64,000 bases of DNA from Owenia fusiformis (Eukaryota; Annelida; Polychaeta; Sabellida; Oweniidae): NCBI GenBank assembly GCA_903813345.2, contig CAIIXF020000006.1:13954348-14018347 (forward strand), given 5' to 3'. Positions 34,023 through 46,639 of the stretch are shown here, in pieces. The translations under genes were made by a program, and so were the position numbers. The notes below the pieces were generated by a model. The model saw nothing but the letters and a program-made list of their open reading frames with translations. It did not search any database and was not told where the DNA came from. The first letter of the stretch is position 1. Every line of letters starts with the position of its first letter.

Positions 34023-37000
34023 TCAGATTTTGTCGAAGTCTGCATCTCCCCAACCACCATCATCCTCCCAACCTATAGCCTCCTGGAAATATATACATGT
34101 CTTTAAATACTGTGTCTAGTGTAAATAGAACTAATAACAAACAGATTTTTTCTCATGATCTGTAGAAATTTATCTAACAAGAGCTAGCTTGTGATAAGTC
34201 ATACACCCGCTAGGGGGTCATTATCACTGATATGTATAGATGTTTATATGATTTTAATAAATAAATTTTAAAAAAGTCATGAGAATTTGCAATTTACACA
34301 ACTTGTTTAATTAAGAGATTGAAATAACAATGACAAAACATTAGTCAATTTAAATACAGGGTCATGTTAAAAAAAAAACGCAACCCAAGGAAATCGCTAT
34401 ATCTTGGAAAATACTCATTCAATTATGTTCATATTTTCAGGGAAGAAAGAGGAGACTGTGTATGTATAGCCCCTGTTGTTAGATAGTTGTAAAACATGAT
34501 GTCTTGGACACTTGGTCAAAAGACAGTTGTACTAGCAAAATACGAAAAACGTGAAAATCAGAAAGAAGAGACTGTGTATGTATAGCTCCTGTTGTCGGTA
34601 AGTTGTAAAACATGATGCCTTGGACACCTACTCAAATGACATTTGTTCTAGGAAAACATGAAAACGCAGTCAAAGGTGACTGCCACAGCAATAAAACCAA
34701 ATGACTTTCTAACCATGGTGTTTTGGCACTTCAGATTTGGCACAAATTATCCTCATTCAATGTGTGGTGAATTTGTGGAGTTTCATCAAAATCACTCCAG
34801 GGACTTTAGTCATGGTCAAAATGCCTTCTTAAGTCTCCCTGAACCAGGGCATTTGACTGCGATTTGAAACCATTTCAACCATGACTGTAAAGTCCCTGAA
34901 GTGATTTTGATTTCACTTTACAGATTTACCATACAGTGAATGAAGATGATTTGTGCCAAATTTGAAGAGCCAAAACACTATGGTTAGAAAGTTATTTAAT
35001 TTTTTTGAGGTTGCAGTCACCCCTGACTGCGTTTTTCGTATTTTCCTAGTGCAACTGTCTTTTGAGCAGGTGTCCAAGGCATCATGTTTTACAACTAACC
35101 ATTTACAGGAGCTATGCATACACAGTCTCTTCTTTATTTCCTGAAAATTTGAACATAATTGAACCAGTATTTTTCAAGATATAGCGATTTCTTTGGGTTG
35201 CGTTTTTTTTTGAACACCCTGTATTTGTATTTTCTCGTATTTCAAATTTATGATTTTGAAATATGAGTGGTGTATGCTGATGTAGATGTTGATGAACATA
35301 GTTTATTTAATTTAATGTGTACAGGTACAGAGCAATGGTAAAATCTGTGATATAATAATTAAATTATTATATACTATAAATGAGGAATGATTTCACTCAC
35401 CTCACTCATATCTGTAGCTGCAAAGGAGAAATCGGTTTTATTCTTGTTTCCAGGACTAGTGTTTATTTTAAGCGTTGGTTTGACAGTTGGTGCCATATCA
35501 GAGAAAAAATCTATTTCCTCACTCTCAGTCTTCGCCATTGGCTTTATTTCTATGGCTAAAACATCGAACTCCTCTCCAAGAGCTCGTTCTGAGATATTTT
35601 TACCTTGATTTGTTTTTTTCAAATTTTCCGATTTGGTTTTGTATTGTGATGTCATTGCACTATTAAGATTAGAATATGACTTCATATCTGGTACTGCATT
35701 TTCCATTTTAATATCAGTTGAAGGTTCATAATGAACATCATTCTCCCAACTCGAGTGACCCCAGACACCATGTTCATTTCCCCAGTTATTTTGAATTTCA
35801 AGACCATCGAATTTTTGTTCACTTTGTGGGACTTCAGATTCGGGCATATTTTGGTCCCAATCAACCCATTCATCTTCATCATCTCCACTATCAATGATTT
35901 CATCATCAAAATCTGCACTCTCAGTACTTTTAACATTTTCCTTTGCTAAAGTGTCCTTTTGAGATAGTTTAAGAGCACCTTGGTGTGGTTTTGTATTAAC
36001 ATCTTTATGAGAGGATTCTGATGGTGATGTTCTACTCCTTGCATTTGACCAATCAACTGTTATAGGTGGCGATGTACGCTCTTTTTGACCAATAAATGAC
36101 TTGGAAGATCTAGAAGAATTCTGGGAATTTGATGATGAATCCAACTGCTTGAGCTCCTCTTCTATTTCATTTTCAACATCACTATCATTCTCATATTCAA
36201 ATGATTCACTATGTTGATTATTTCCAATTGTTTCTTGAGTGTCATTAGCAACATTGTTGGGTATTGGTGCCTCCAAATGTGTCACATTTCCATTTGGTTG
36301 AAGAGTGTCATCAGATATAATGTCAGCTGCAATGGAATAAAAATCAATGAATTTTCGTTTTACTTATTCAATCAGACAATTGTAGAGGGTGGGCCAAAAA
36401 TAAACAATACCCAACTTTAAATCAGACTGAAAATAGCTATGTTCAATATGATACATTGTTTTATATATCATTTTAAAGGTAATCCATTTTCGAACAATTT
36501 GGTATATAACACTATGTCATGAAACCAATATTAACGTTTTATTTTGCTCATTTCTGAGGCCGGGTCGGTATTTAAGGTATCCAGGTTTTAGGGAGAAAAT
36601 AGTAAATCTGTGGAATAATGTTAATTTTTTATTTATAGAATATCATTTTGTTAGGTGAATAAATCCTTGTATATTTGCATATTGTGTGGCTAAACTTATT
36701 GTTTATGAATTTTAGTGTTGTTTATTATCAATAAGTACTCAAAGGGGGTCTGTTAAAAGACATTAAACGTATATGTGACGAGGATTTTATTTTCCAACAA
36801 GACATTGCCTCGTACCATATATCTCAGGAGACATTGGCATTCCTTTGCAAACAAGGTGTCAATTTGATTGATCTCGATGCTCGGCCACCCAACAGCCCCG
36901 ATGCTACATGTAATGTGTTTGATTACCATACATGGAGCCATCTCGAGGAAATGGTACAATCAAAAGCATCCAATAAACAGCTTTGATGAGTTGAAACAGC

Positions 37001-38654
37001 ATCCTAAAGTGCTGAAATGAATTGCAACAGAAATCTCTCAATAAGGCTATTGATAGATTACGCTACCACTTGAAGCTTATTGTTGATGCAGAGGGGAGGG
37101 GGTGGGGGTATATTGAGCAATTGTGAAAATTGTTTAGATAGATAAAGTGTAAAATGTTATTAAACAACACTGAAATTCATAAACAATAAGTTTAGTCACA
37201 CAATGATGCAAAAATTAATATCCAAGCATGTATTCACCTAACAAATGAATGATATTCTATAAATAAAAAATAGCATAATTCCGCAGATTTACTATTTTCT
37301 CCCTTAAATCTGGAGACCTTAAATAGCAACCCGGCCTCCGAAATAAGTATAATAAAACTTTACTATTGATTTCATGACATAGTGTTATATACCAAATTGT
37401 TTGAAATTGTATAACCTTTAAAATGATATGTAAGTCAATGTACCATATTGAATGTAACTATTTTTATTCTGATTTGAAGTTGGGTATTGTTTTTTTTGGC
37501 CCACCCTGTATATTGACATGTTGTAACAGTTTTATCAATCGATATAGGTGACAATATTGTACCACAAGAATACTCCATATCATTTAAAATTTAGATTGAA
37601 AGTGAATGTACCTTCTTTCTTTTTCCTTGCTTCCTCTCTTTTTCTACGCTGTTCTTTCCTCCTTCTTGCCATATCTTCTTTTTTCTTCTGTTTTTCTATC
37701 ATTTTTCCCTCATCAATTACTTTAGGGCTAGAACAAAATACATTTTCCTAAATACTGAATTGGGACATATGGAGAAAACAAATGAAGTTAATAGTTTTAA
37801 AAGACTTATTTGTGGTTTCTACACAGTTTGCAAAACTAGCTGTTTAAGTCATTACCTCTTCACTATATGGTTATCTACTTTATGTCTAATACTATCAGGT
37901 ATAGGTGCATTTAGAACACTGCTCAAGTTCTTCCCAAGTCCCACCAATCTGTCCGTTGTAAACTGAAAATAATTTGTACATCAAGATAAGTGTGTACAAC
38001 ATATCTAGAGCTCTTTGTCTTAACTAGTGCCTGATGATCATTAAGGAAGAATTGTAAATAATAAAGATGAAACCTATATATAATAGAAGTATTAATATTA
38101 TAATGAGCGAAGTATATTTCTACACTAAACAAACTGCATACATTATCAACTCACCTTTGGTTTTCCCTCAGCAAAAACTTTCAATCTTGTTCCTCCTATG
38201 ACATGCTCCCCACCAAGAATTGGTACTATGTCTGCCAGGGCCCTGAGACTTGCTGCTACAATCTCATCATTTGTATCCCGAAGCCCAAGCAAGAGCTAAA
38301 ATGTCAACAATGCACAACAAATATCAAAATTTGCCAAATAAATTAGAATTTAAAAAATGTATTCTTGATAATTTTAGAAAAATCAAAACATAAAGGCAGT
38401 TTGTAACAGTTTGTGTCACTGTATTTTTGCCCAATCCATGCTGGATATTTGACAACTAACCTGTTTCTGTATAACTCCTGCTAAAGTATCATCATCAAAC
38501 AGATGAAAGTAGTTGTGGAAGTGCCTAAGAAGAACTAGTCGCACGTGGGAATCCCGTACATGGAATATTTTGTAAATTTCTGGAATGATATGTGCCTGAT
38601 ACAGGCTCTCTGACAGGAGTGGTGTTAGGTCAGCAGAAACAGATTCTCGGTTTT
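34023..38654 (-). CDS. SCYL3: SCY1-like pseudokinase 3, C-terminal half
   Basis: Six minus-strand exons join in frame with GT-AG borders: 38654-38461, 38295-38155, 37962-37856, 37727-37612, 36326-35401 and 34082-34023 (stop). The first two encode HEAT-like helices ([39 protein letters not shown]) that match the region after the kinase domain in SCYL3. A Lys/Arg/Glu coiled segment follows, then a 308-codon acidic, Ser-rich exon. The tail keeps family features: [34 protein letters not shown] and a Trp-Glu-Asp-rich end ([10 protein letters not shown]). SCYL3 (PACE-1) is a catalytically inactive kinase-like scaffold at Golgi and leading-edge membranes that binds ezrin. The kinase domain and N-terminus are not visible here, so the entry is 5'-partial. 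One intron (36327-37611) holds a mariner element. Confidence 0.9.
34356..35221. mobile_element. Foldback mariner-type MITE in the last SCYL3 intron
   Basis: Flanked by TA; ends CAGGGTCATGTTAAAAAAAA and TTTTTTTTTGAACACCCTG. Inverted similarity runs over at least 110 bp on each side (ACGCAACCCAAGGAAATCGC, then GAGACTGTGTATGTATAGC) and further pieces pair nearer the centre. The left arm contains the TGTGTATGTATAGC block twice about 110 bp apart, an internal tandem duplication. There is no transposase. It lies between SCYL3 exons 35401 and 34082. Confidence 0.8.
36385..37508 (+). mobile_element. Mariner-family element with long inverted ends in a SCYL3 intron
   Basis: Ends read GAGGGTGGGCCAAAAATAAAC and its complement finishing GGCCCACCCTG, flanked by TA. 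Inverted similarity is unusually long, well over 200 bp (AAATCAGACTGAAAATAG, GTCATGAAACCAATA, GGCCGGGTCGG and others). Between the arms a plus-strand remnant (about 36760-37000) keeps [11 protein letters not shown] (second catalytic Asp box) and [19 protein letters not shown] with HLEEMV (third acidic box). The N-terminal half is deleted. It sits antisense to SCYL3. Confidence 0.8.
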
Positions 38655-39400
38655 CTGAAAGCATATCAATTAACATATTTATTAATTCAAGATAATGATG
38701 CCTTCAGTTCATATATAATGTGATTTAACATCCAAAGATTGCTTTAACAGTGAACTTATACATTACTAATTTATATGAAACAATTAGAGGATATTTTAAG
38801 AATATATTTAACGTTCAAATATTAATCCTGCAGGCAGGTGTATTCAAAATACTTGAACAAATCAGTAATACGTAATTGAGATGAGGTTTGGAAAGATTTG
38901 GTTTTAATTTGCTTCAGTTTCAACTAAATCAGATCAATAACAATTCAACAAATGGAAACTTGATACATAGTAATGCTTTTGACGCTGAATGGACACTATT
39001 TTATAACACAAACATCCAGATTGTCAATTTTCTGGACAGCATAGAGAGATGCATGATTGAATGTTCCATACTTTTGGTGAAGCTTTGGTTTTGTGTGGTA
39101 TCTAAATCATGAGATGCTTGCTTTTGGGGTGCCCTGAGTGGATCAAACTATCATGGTCACTAAGCGCATAAATTTTAAAGCTATAAATATTTCAGACTTA
39201 GACATCTAATTGCAATCCCATGGGCATGTAATCAATGTTTTTTAATTTGTTCTGTGTGCATTTTAACTACCCAAAGATAATACTTGAAAGAAACATTAAG
39301 ACTTAAGTGGGTGTAACCTCTGATAAATCATTTATGAAGACTTGGCCTGTTGTGAAAATGTATCATCAATATGTGTCTTAAAAAGTATTTTGAAATAGTG
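38655..39400. other. SCYL3 intron or upstream flank, no exon seen
   Basis: AT-rich. I searched the minus strand here by eye for kinase-domain exons and found none. Confidence 0.4.
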
Positions 39401-41220
39401 GAGAATCAAGGAAAAAACTATGTTTCATTTGAGGAGCTGTATTCTAAAATCAATTCAGACAGATTACGTGATTGAGACTTTGTGATTATAAAGCAGGTTC
39501 TTTATTTGGAGTCAAAGAATACATTTTCAAAGACTCACGACAGATTTCTCACTGCAATGCAATTGCTCAAAATATTGTGAATTATTTTGAATGATATCAA
39601 GGATTTTCCAAGTATTCTACAACTATATAAAGAAACTTCATCAAATGGATTTAGGAGCAAGCAGATTGAAACCATTTTACTCAAATCTCTGGAAATTGAT
39701 AAAGATTTAATAGCTTTACTATTTACAGAAAATAATGTAAACTTTGATGAGGAATCTTGGGAGGAGAATATACGTTTTTAAATATAACTTCTCAAAGTTC
39801 TTACTTGAGGTCTCTGTAAGTGATGACCATGCCAACAAAAAGATGGGACTTTTTTCATTCTTTAAAAGAGGTCCAATCAATGGCAAGGCATATTAACTCA
39901 AAAGTAAATGAAAACTGTAAGGCTCAATGTGTTGAAACAGAAAAATTGTCAAACTTCGACACCTCCATTCCTCAGTGGCTCAATTTAGCACAGTGCCTGA
40001 ACTATAGAAGAAGGCATATCGAAGGAACTCAAAGAGTACTCTTTTGAAGGAATAAGTACAACCATCTGTACTGATGACGATGCAACAGAACAGCATAATA
40101 CTGTGTCTTGGGGTTGACAACAAATTTAAGCAAAATGAAACTGAGGAAATAGTGTTGGGAAACAAAAATGTCAAAGATGTTTTTGATATAACTTCCAAAG
40201 CAGGAATCTCCACAGGGCTTACAAAAGCTGAAGACCATTTGATTCAGCTGGCGTCTGATGATAATTGCACCTGGAGAAAGTCACTCCAAACAAATGGCAA
40301 TGCTTCTATGCGGCTATCAAGGGTTACCAAAATATCACTCTATCTGCATTGAATGGCAAGAAGACCAATGTCCAGATAAACACAACACTGATATTAACTG
40401 TACATGCAAAGAACTGACAACATTAAAACCTGATGATTTCGAAGCTACACTGTTTAAGCTAAATGAGCAGGAGCAAACTATAAAAGGCAGATACGAGTCA
40501 TTGTCTGTGTGTGGAAATCTTGCTCTTTTGAAATTCATAAAAGTGAGTATTGCGTAAAGGTTAAAGAGATTGATTGCTTTTAGGTTTACCAAGCTTAAAC
40601 TGATTAGTATTTCATATATATATAGTATATACACAATTGATAATTAACATTTCAAATGATTTGCATAAGCAAATCATTCTGAGCATTTAATATTGTATTT
40701 TCTTTATATAGTTCCAGTAATATTTGGTCTTTATTTGTATATTTTGTGAAATTTTCATTAAAACTAATTATTTTATTAGGTGCTCTTTGGAAGCAGATAC
40801 AGTTAGCGATTAATGATGAATCTAGTGCCATAGATTGGACAAGTCAGCGTGATAGTTTTTTACATGACAATGCTAAATATATAGCCATAACCAGTGACCA
40901 GCTAGAGCAAATGCTGACAGACATAGCTACTGCAGAGGTTGTATCAGACACACATGTGCAGAATGAAGACCAGATGACCAGCATAATATCTTAGCAGTCA
41001 ACTGTAGCAATGGCCAAGATGATGGTAAATTCGATGAGGTGAATTCTTTTTATTATATAGATATAGAAAATCATGCTTCAAATCCTGATGTTGCATTGCT
41101 TTGGTTAGACAACGACAGTAGTTCTGATACTGAGTCATACGACTATACTACATAAGCAGAAAGGCTTTCATCAGATACTTCATCTTGCAGTGAATTTGAT
41201 CTTGAATCACTAATATCTTA
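39400..41220 (+). pseudogene. Degenerate exon-like region, family unknown
   Basis: Several plus-strand runs read like real protein although no single frame spans them: 39430-39779 (S-F-E-E-L-Y, K-D-L-I-A-L-L-F), 39820-40047, 40074-40555 (APGESHSKQ, IEWQEDQCPD, CTCKELTTLKPDDFEATLFKL) and 40782-40994 (GALWKQIQLAI). The third ends at a good donor (AAAGTGAGT at about 40542) and the fourth follows a good acceptor (TTTTATTAG at about 40780). An acidic Ser-rich tail runs to 41220. Stops and frame changes indicate a decayed gene, possibly of a transposon or an integrated virus. I do not recognise the family. Confidence 0.4.
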
Positions 41221-41229
41221 ACCCCAACT

Positions 41230-41790
41230 GCCTCTACTTACACAGCAGGCTTCACCCCAACAGTCACTGGCTAAAACCAAACAGTCACATCCCCTGCCCA
41301 AACAATCACAGGCTCAAACCAAACAGTCACAAATGACACTGCAGGCTCAACCCCATCAGTCACATGCTGAACCCAAACAGTAACATGTACAACCCAAACA
41401 GTCAATTGTACAACCACATCAGTCTTATGCTGAACCCCAACATTCACTGGCTCAAACCAAACAGTCACAAATGACACTGCAGGCTCAACCCCATCAGTCA
41501 CATGCTGAACCCAAACAGTAACATGTACAACCCCAACAGTCACATGTACAACCACATCAGTCTTATGCTGAACCCCAAAATTCACTGGCTCAACCCAAAC
41601 AGTCACAAATGACACTGCAGGCTCAACCCCATCAGTCATATGCTGAACCCCAACAGTCACATGTACAACCCAAATAGTCACATGCTGAACCACAACAGTC
41701 ATATGTACAACCCTAACAGTCACATATACAACCCCAACAGTTACATGCTGAACCCGAAACAGTCACAAATGACACTACAGGCTCAACCCC
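41230..41790. repeat. Tandem repeat of CACAxxCAACCC-type units
   Basis: Short units such as CCCAAACAGTCACATGTACA and CCCCATCAGTCACATGCTGA alternate and are organised in a longer block of roughly 130 bp marked by ATGACACTGCAGGCTCAACC near 41333, 41472, 41609 and 41769. The 150-codon minus-strand frame across it is a repeat artefact. Confidence 0.85.
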
Positions 41791-41929
41791 ATCAACCATC
41801 CATCAACCATCCCAAGGGTGGCTTTAGCTCAGATCAAGTCAAGCCCTTCCAAACCAGTAACCATACTCCTCGTGGATTTGAGTATCCAATTTCCCATCCC
41901 ACCCCCTCATTCATCTGATCCAGTGACTA

Positions 41930-42720
41930 AGGTGGCCATTCTGGGTCACATTTTTGTCAACAGGTTGTCGAGCGCTCCAACTGCCCTTACGGGCTTTGAA
42001 TTCACACTACACAAATGGTCCGGAGTGACTGTACCACGGGTGAGGAACAAGGTAGTGAATGTATAGAACAGACTTCAAATAGACGCCAGCCTAGTGCGCA
42101 TCTAGATTTGCAAGAACATTCCTACCCCTTCCTTAGTTTGATGATGCCAGTAAACTGGCTTCAGAAAATTACAATTCAAAAAACTACCAGCGCAGGGGGG
42201 AATACTGGAGATACCCCTGCGACAAAAATCAAAATCACCAGGGGAACCATTACCAACAAACCTCTCGGCAGGTCGCACAGGGATGGAAGAAATGCCAGTA
42301 CCAGAGCCATTACCAGAATCGCAACCAAAAAGACAAGAAGGAATAGATCTACTACAGGTAACTGATGCTTTATCTGATCTTGATAGTACCTTTTTGGCAT
42401 CACTTCAACAACCAATTGACAAAACCGGTATTGCTGGAAAAATTAAAAAATCCATCTATCATTGGACAACTATTACTAAAGACCCCAACATATTAGACAC
42501 AGTACAGCATTGTCCTATTGACCTATGTGATATACCTTTCAAAAACAAACCCAAAAAACAAATAATTTATAACCCACAAGAAATGGAAATAGTGGACAAT
42601 GAAATTCATAATCTTTTCACCATGGGGGTAATCAAACAAAGCAATCATGAAAATGGTGAGTTCGTATCAAACATTTTTGTACGTCCTAAGAAAGAATATC
42701 AACTTATATACTCTCATTAA
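41930..42720 (+). pseudogene. YR-type retroelement gag end and RT N-terminus
   Basis: From about 42283 a 145-codon frame contains KIKKSIYHWTTITKDPNIL, then DLCDIPF, EIHNLFTMGVIKQS and GEFVSNIFVRPKK. This is the conserved lead-in of DIRS/Ngaro-type RT (a W-x-x-ITxDxxIL block, then GVI-x-x-S and GEF-x-SNIFxRPKK). A Gln/Tyr-rich stretch just upstream in another frame may be the gag end. The RT stops just after the RPKK motif at 42718, so the catalytic palm is missing. It belongs to a different subfamily from the element at 22-25 kb. Confidence 0.65.
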
Positions 42721-44412
42721 TGGCCCCGAATAGCAAAAACATGACAATTTTGTCCTAACAGAGATTAGGGAAGACAGATCACACAAATCCAAACATTTTA
42801 ACCTAAGCAACACGTGAAAGAAAGGGCATGTTCTTATGTTTCCTAATTGGTGTAGGGCATTTAACATCTTCCATTCAATGTATACCCTGCGATTCCCAGA
42901 ACAAGACCAGAGCCTATAAAAACATATGGTCACAGTCATTGAGCTCTACCAAATGGGACAAGGGTGGAGGATTTACGATGAAAAGTTTTGCGACGAGATA
43001 TGACTACGTGCAAAAGATTTGACCAGCTCTGCCTCCACCATATGGGCGTTCCATCACTAGGGACCTACTTATGCCATCCCTGAATCACAGGAGGTATACA
43101 TAAAAGATCCTATAAACTGATACTTCATATATATATATATATAATATATATCAATTTATGAACTATGGAGATTTCTTAAACCTCATCTAAACATTATATT
43201 TCAAAATCTTATCTCTATTAAGCATTAATGATTAACTTATGATATATTAATAACTGAATTTATAATCAACTTTTAATACAAAGGTAAAGAAGGATGTTAC
43301 CCAAATGACTCACACACATGGTACATCAATATCTTGCCAGCTAGAGAGCAATAGAGTAGTATACAGAAAACCAATACATCTTATGTTACTTTATACCATC
43401 ACCACCAGGATTTAATCACCACACATTCTCAATTTATGGAATATTGAAGACACCTACATTACACCTCAGACTCTATCCATCCAATTCTTTGGCAATGTGC
43501 TAAAATTCTTAGAAACAATATGTGCCTTACAAGTGATTTTTATAACATGCAATGGAGCTTCCCTCAATAGGAGGTTCTTTGAAATCCATAGAGCTCTCCC
43601 AGGATAACACAATGATCCAATATATTGGACAAAAAGCCTGTTTGACCCAGAGAGTAAGATTTTCTTTGTTTCTGGTCTACCTCATTTAATAAAAACTGCT
43701 TTGTCAATTCACAATCCCACAAAAATAGTCCCCTAATAGTCAAAAATGGAAAAATAATCTTATGGATACAAATTGTACGATTGCAATCAGTACACAAAGC
43801 TGACAAGATATCACATTGATTTGAGTGCTTTTAGCCAGATGAATGTTAGTCTTGCTGCACAGGTATTAAGAAAGACAGTTGTTAATATTCTTTAAGAATT
43901 ATATGAAGATATGAAATCTCTAGTACAGTAGAGTTCCTGCACTTGATGGACAAAATCTGATAATGCTGGATAAAGACTTTACTGAAAGAAACGCATTGGG
44001 AGAAGTCTTTCCTGATGCAGTGATACAAATATGCCTCTATAGATGCAAAATGGCCGCCACTTTTATTGCGGGTTTCAGCTCTCTTTTTGACATAACTTCA
44101 CAATTATTTCATAAATTTGCTTAAAATTGTATAGGTATCTTAATTTACAGGTTATTATTAATATTTACAAGTTTCAGCAAAATATGTAACAAACATTCAA
44201 AATGCTGGTCACTTTTATTGCGGAAAAATCAGGTTTTCAGCTTTCCATGTGAGCACAGTACCCATGGTACTATTCATTATTTTTTAAAAGCATCAGGTGA
44301 GAGAATATAGTATATCTGAAAATGATTAGGTAATTTTTTTTACCTATGGTTTCTATACTGGAGTTGCTGATTTTTGGTATTGTACTAATGAATGTTAAAA
44401 TTGTATTTGTAG
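42721..44412. other. No gene recognised; TA microsatellite
   Basis: AT-rich; contains a TA microsatellite at about 43125-43150. No supported frame. Confidence 0.45.
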
Positions 44413-44960
44413 GTGGAGAGTGCATATTCTAACACATCTTTTGATTTGACTGATGAAAAAGACCGTATAAGGGTATGCTTGTTCCGACGACGGATTGACT
44501 TACAAGAAAATGAACAAGTTGAAGTCCGTCATATTGAACGCTCAGATAACGTTTTCTTTTCAACAACAAAAACTGTCCATTTTCAATCTTTTAATAGAGA
44601 GATGAGCACAGAGTGCATTGGGATAAACCAAACTGAAGCATTCACACTAACAGTTGTTAGGAAGAGGGATTTAAAAAAATTAAATCACTTTTAAAAACTT
44701 TGAGAAACAACTGGAAGAGTCAACGGTAGCCTGATTAACGAAGGTTATATACCACTAATTCAGTTGGCTCAGCAATTCTTCAGTTTGAAAGCTTGCTTGC
44801 AAGATATGCAAGAAGAAAGGTATTACAACAATATCGAAGCACTGGTAGTGTAAAACTCAACTTTGAAAAGAAAGAAGCCACAACAGAGTATCATGGGCAA
44901 CTCATCAGAGCTTCATGTGAGTGTGCATTTCAAGAGCATATGACTTGTTATAATTTTAAA
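44410..44960 (+). pseudogene. Exon-like sequence of unknown family
   Basis: After a plausible acceptor (TTTGTAG at about 44411) a frame runs 93 codons with mixed composition (DLTDEKDRIRVCLFRRRIDL, then VEVRHIE and TKTVHFQSF). It is followed in other frames by LLARYARRKVLQQY. The codon use looks protein-like, but I recognise no domain. It may be the continuation of the degenerate region at 39.4-41.2 kb, separated by the YR fragment. Confidence 0.3.
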
Positions 44961-46628
44961 TGCAGGAGGTAATGGATTGGAGGATTAGGATTTATGTCTT
45001 TATGGTGCTTCCTCCTTCCAAAAGTCATCTCCAACCTCCATGACATCCCAGACTTTTTGAAGCAAGCAAAAATTCTTCAACCCTCTTACCTGTAGTACAA
45101 AGGTTATGTTTCTGTTTCATCCTTAAGGTTGTTAGCAGATCTGGTAGCTTCATGTTTGCGAGTTGTCAACTGCCACTCTAGTTTTGTCTCATCTAGTTGC
45201 ATGTCTTTGATTGGTGTTACTATGATCCATACATCAATAGAAACCCATCCAAACACTTTTTCAGAGATATCAAAAAAGGTATCATTATCAACTTTAATGG
45301 CAAAGACTAAGTCAATAAACAAACCTCCATTCCAATTCTCTACGTTAATTCAAAACATAATTTAAAACACACTCTTCATCCTGCACTCTATATGCCCTAA
45401 AACCAGAACTGCAAACTGTGAAAAAGTTCAGGGGTCTGACTCTGTAGCAACCATCTTCCAGGATGTAAAGGAATATGTGATGAGGCGTAACCTTGATACA
45501 GAGGTTCTCCATAATAAGTTCTCTGCCCTAGACCAAAGAGCTTGATGTTTAAGAGGAATTTTGCATGCATGTTCTCATTAATTTTGAATTGTTAAATAAT
45601 TGACAGAGAAAAAACTTTATAATAAACATAGTATGCAGCGGTCTCCACAGGATTTTTATCAAGTTGGTGCAAAATTCTCATTGTCACAATTCAGCCCCTG
45701 GCAAACATATGCCTATTTTTCATGATTTTTCTCATTCTCAAGTGGGTACAAATGGATTTTCAGGTGGGTGCAAGCATGTTTTCATAATCTCAGGTGGGTA
45801 CTGTGCCCACACGGTTTACTGCTGGGAGACCACTGGTATGGGTCAATTAAATTATTTTCAATGTCTATGCCGTTACAGATGACTTGAAGAAATGCTGAGC
45901 TCATTAAAGGGGAGCTTGTTGTGCATGTAAGCTGCAGTAATAAAGTATATTAGGCCATTCAATACAAAAATTAGGCAGAAATAAAATGGGCATTATTAAA
46001 AATAGTATTTTAACAATACACTTCGTACTCTTCTCGTACATTACTGATAATGATCTAGTCACTTAACAACTACCGAATTCTCTGTAATTAATGATCAGAA
46101 CTGGAAATAAGAAAACCAAAGAAGGCAACAATAAAAAATAGACATACATGGTCAAATCAGGGAATCTTTGAATTGAGTAAAATTTGCAAATCACTATGAC
46201 TAAAAAAAGACCCCTGGTAAATTAGAAATCATCAAAGGAGTCTTTAAGGGGCGATAAATAGTTAAATAAGAAAAAATAACAATGAGACTTGTTCCATAAC
46301 ATCTGACTTCAATGTTAATACTTTTTATAATTTCTTAATAATGAAATGTTATAACTCACTAGCTTCAGCATGTTTATAAATCCCTTGTATTTTATTTTGT
46401 GTTTATAACCTAAAAATATGTGTGTAGTAAGCCAAGTTCATAGTTAACATGTATTGTCTGCTGTCCACTGGGACATAAAAGTAAAATGTGTCCATGTAAC
46501 TGTGCCTGTGTCATAAACATAAACCAGTGGAGCTAAGTAACATCATTTACTGGAATTCAAAAGGTTTTGTGCACAATTTTCTACTGTATCGAAAGTCAGT
46601 TCAAAACTGAAATTACTTGCTATATATT
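44961..46628. other. No gene recognised
   Basis: AT-rich flank on the left of the large transposon. Short frames on both strands have no domain support. Confidence 0.45.
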
Positions 46629-46639
46629 CCCCGGCGAAA
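46629..46639 (+). repeat. Left terminal inverted repeat of the large transposon
   Basis: CCCCGGCGAAA, an exact inverted match to 61075-61085. GC-rich within a strongly AT-rich neighbourhood, so a chance match is unlikely. Confidence 0.8.

Noticed and set aside
41271-41723. 150-codon minus-strand frame with repeated VHVTV-like units
   Set aside because: Product of the CA-rich tandem repeat at 41230-41790; it has no start context, domain or partner exons.
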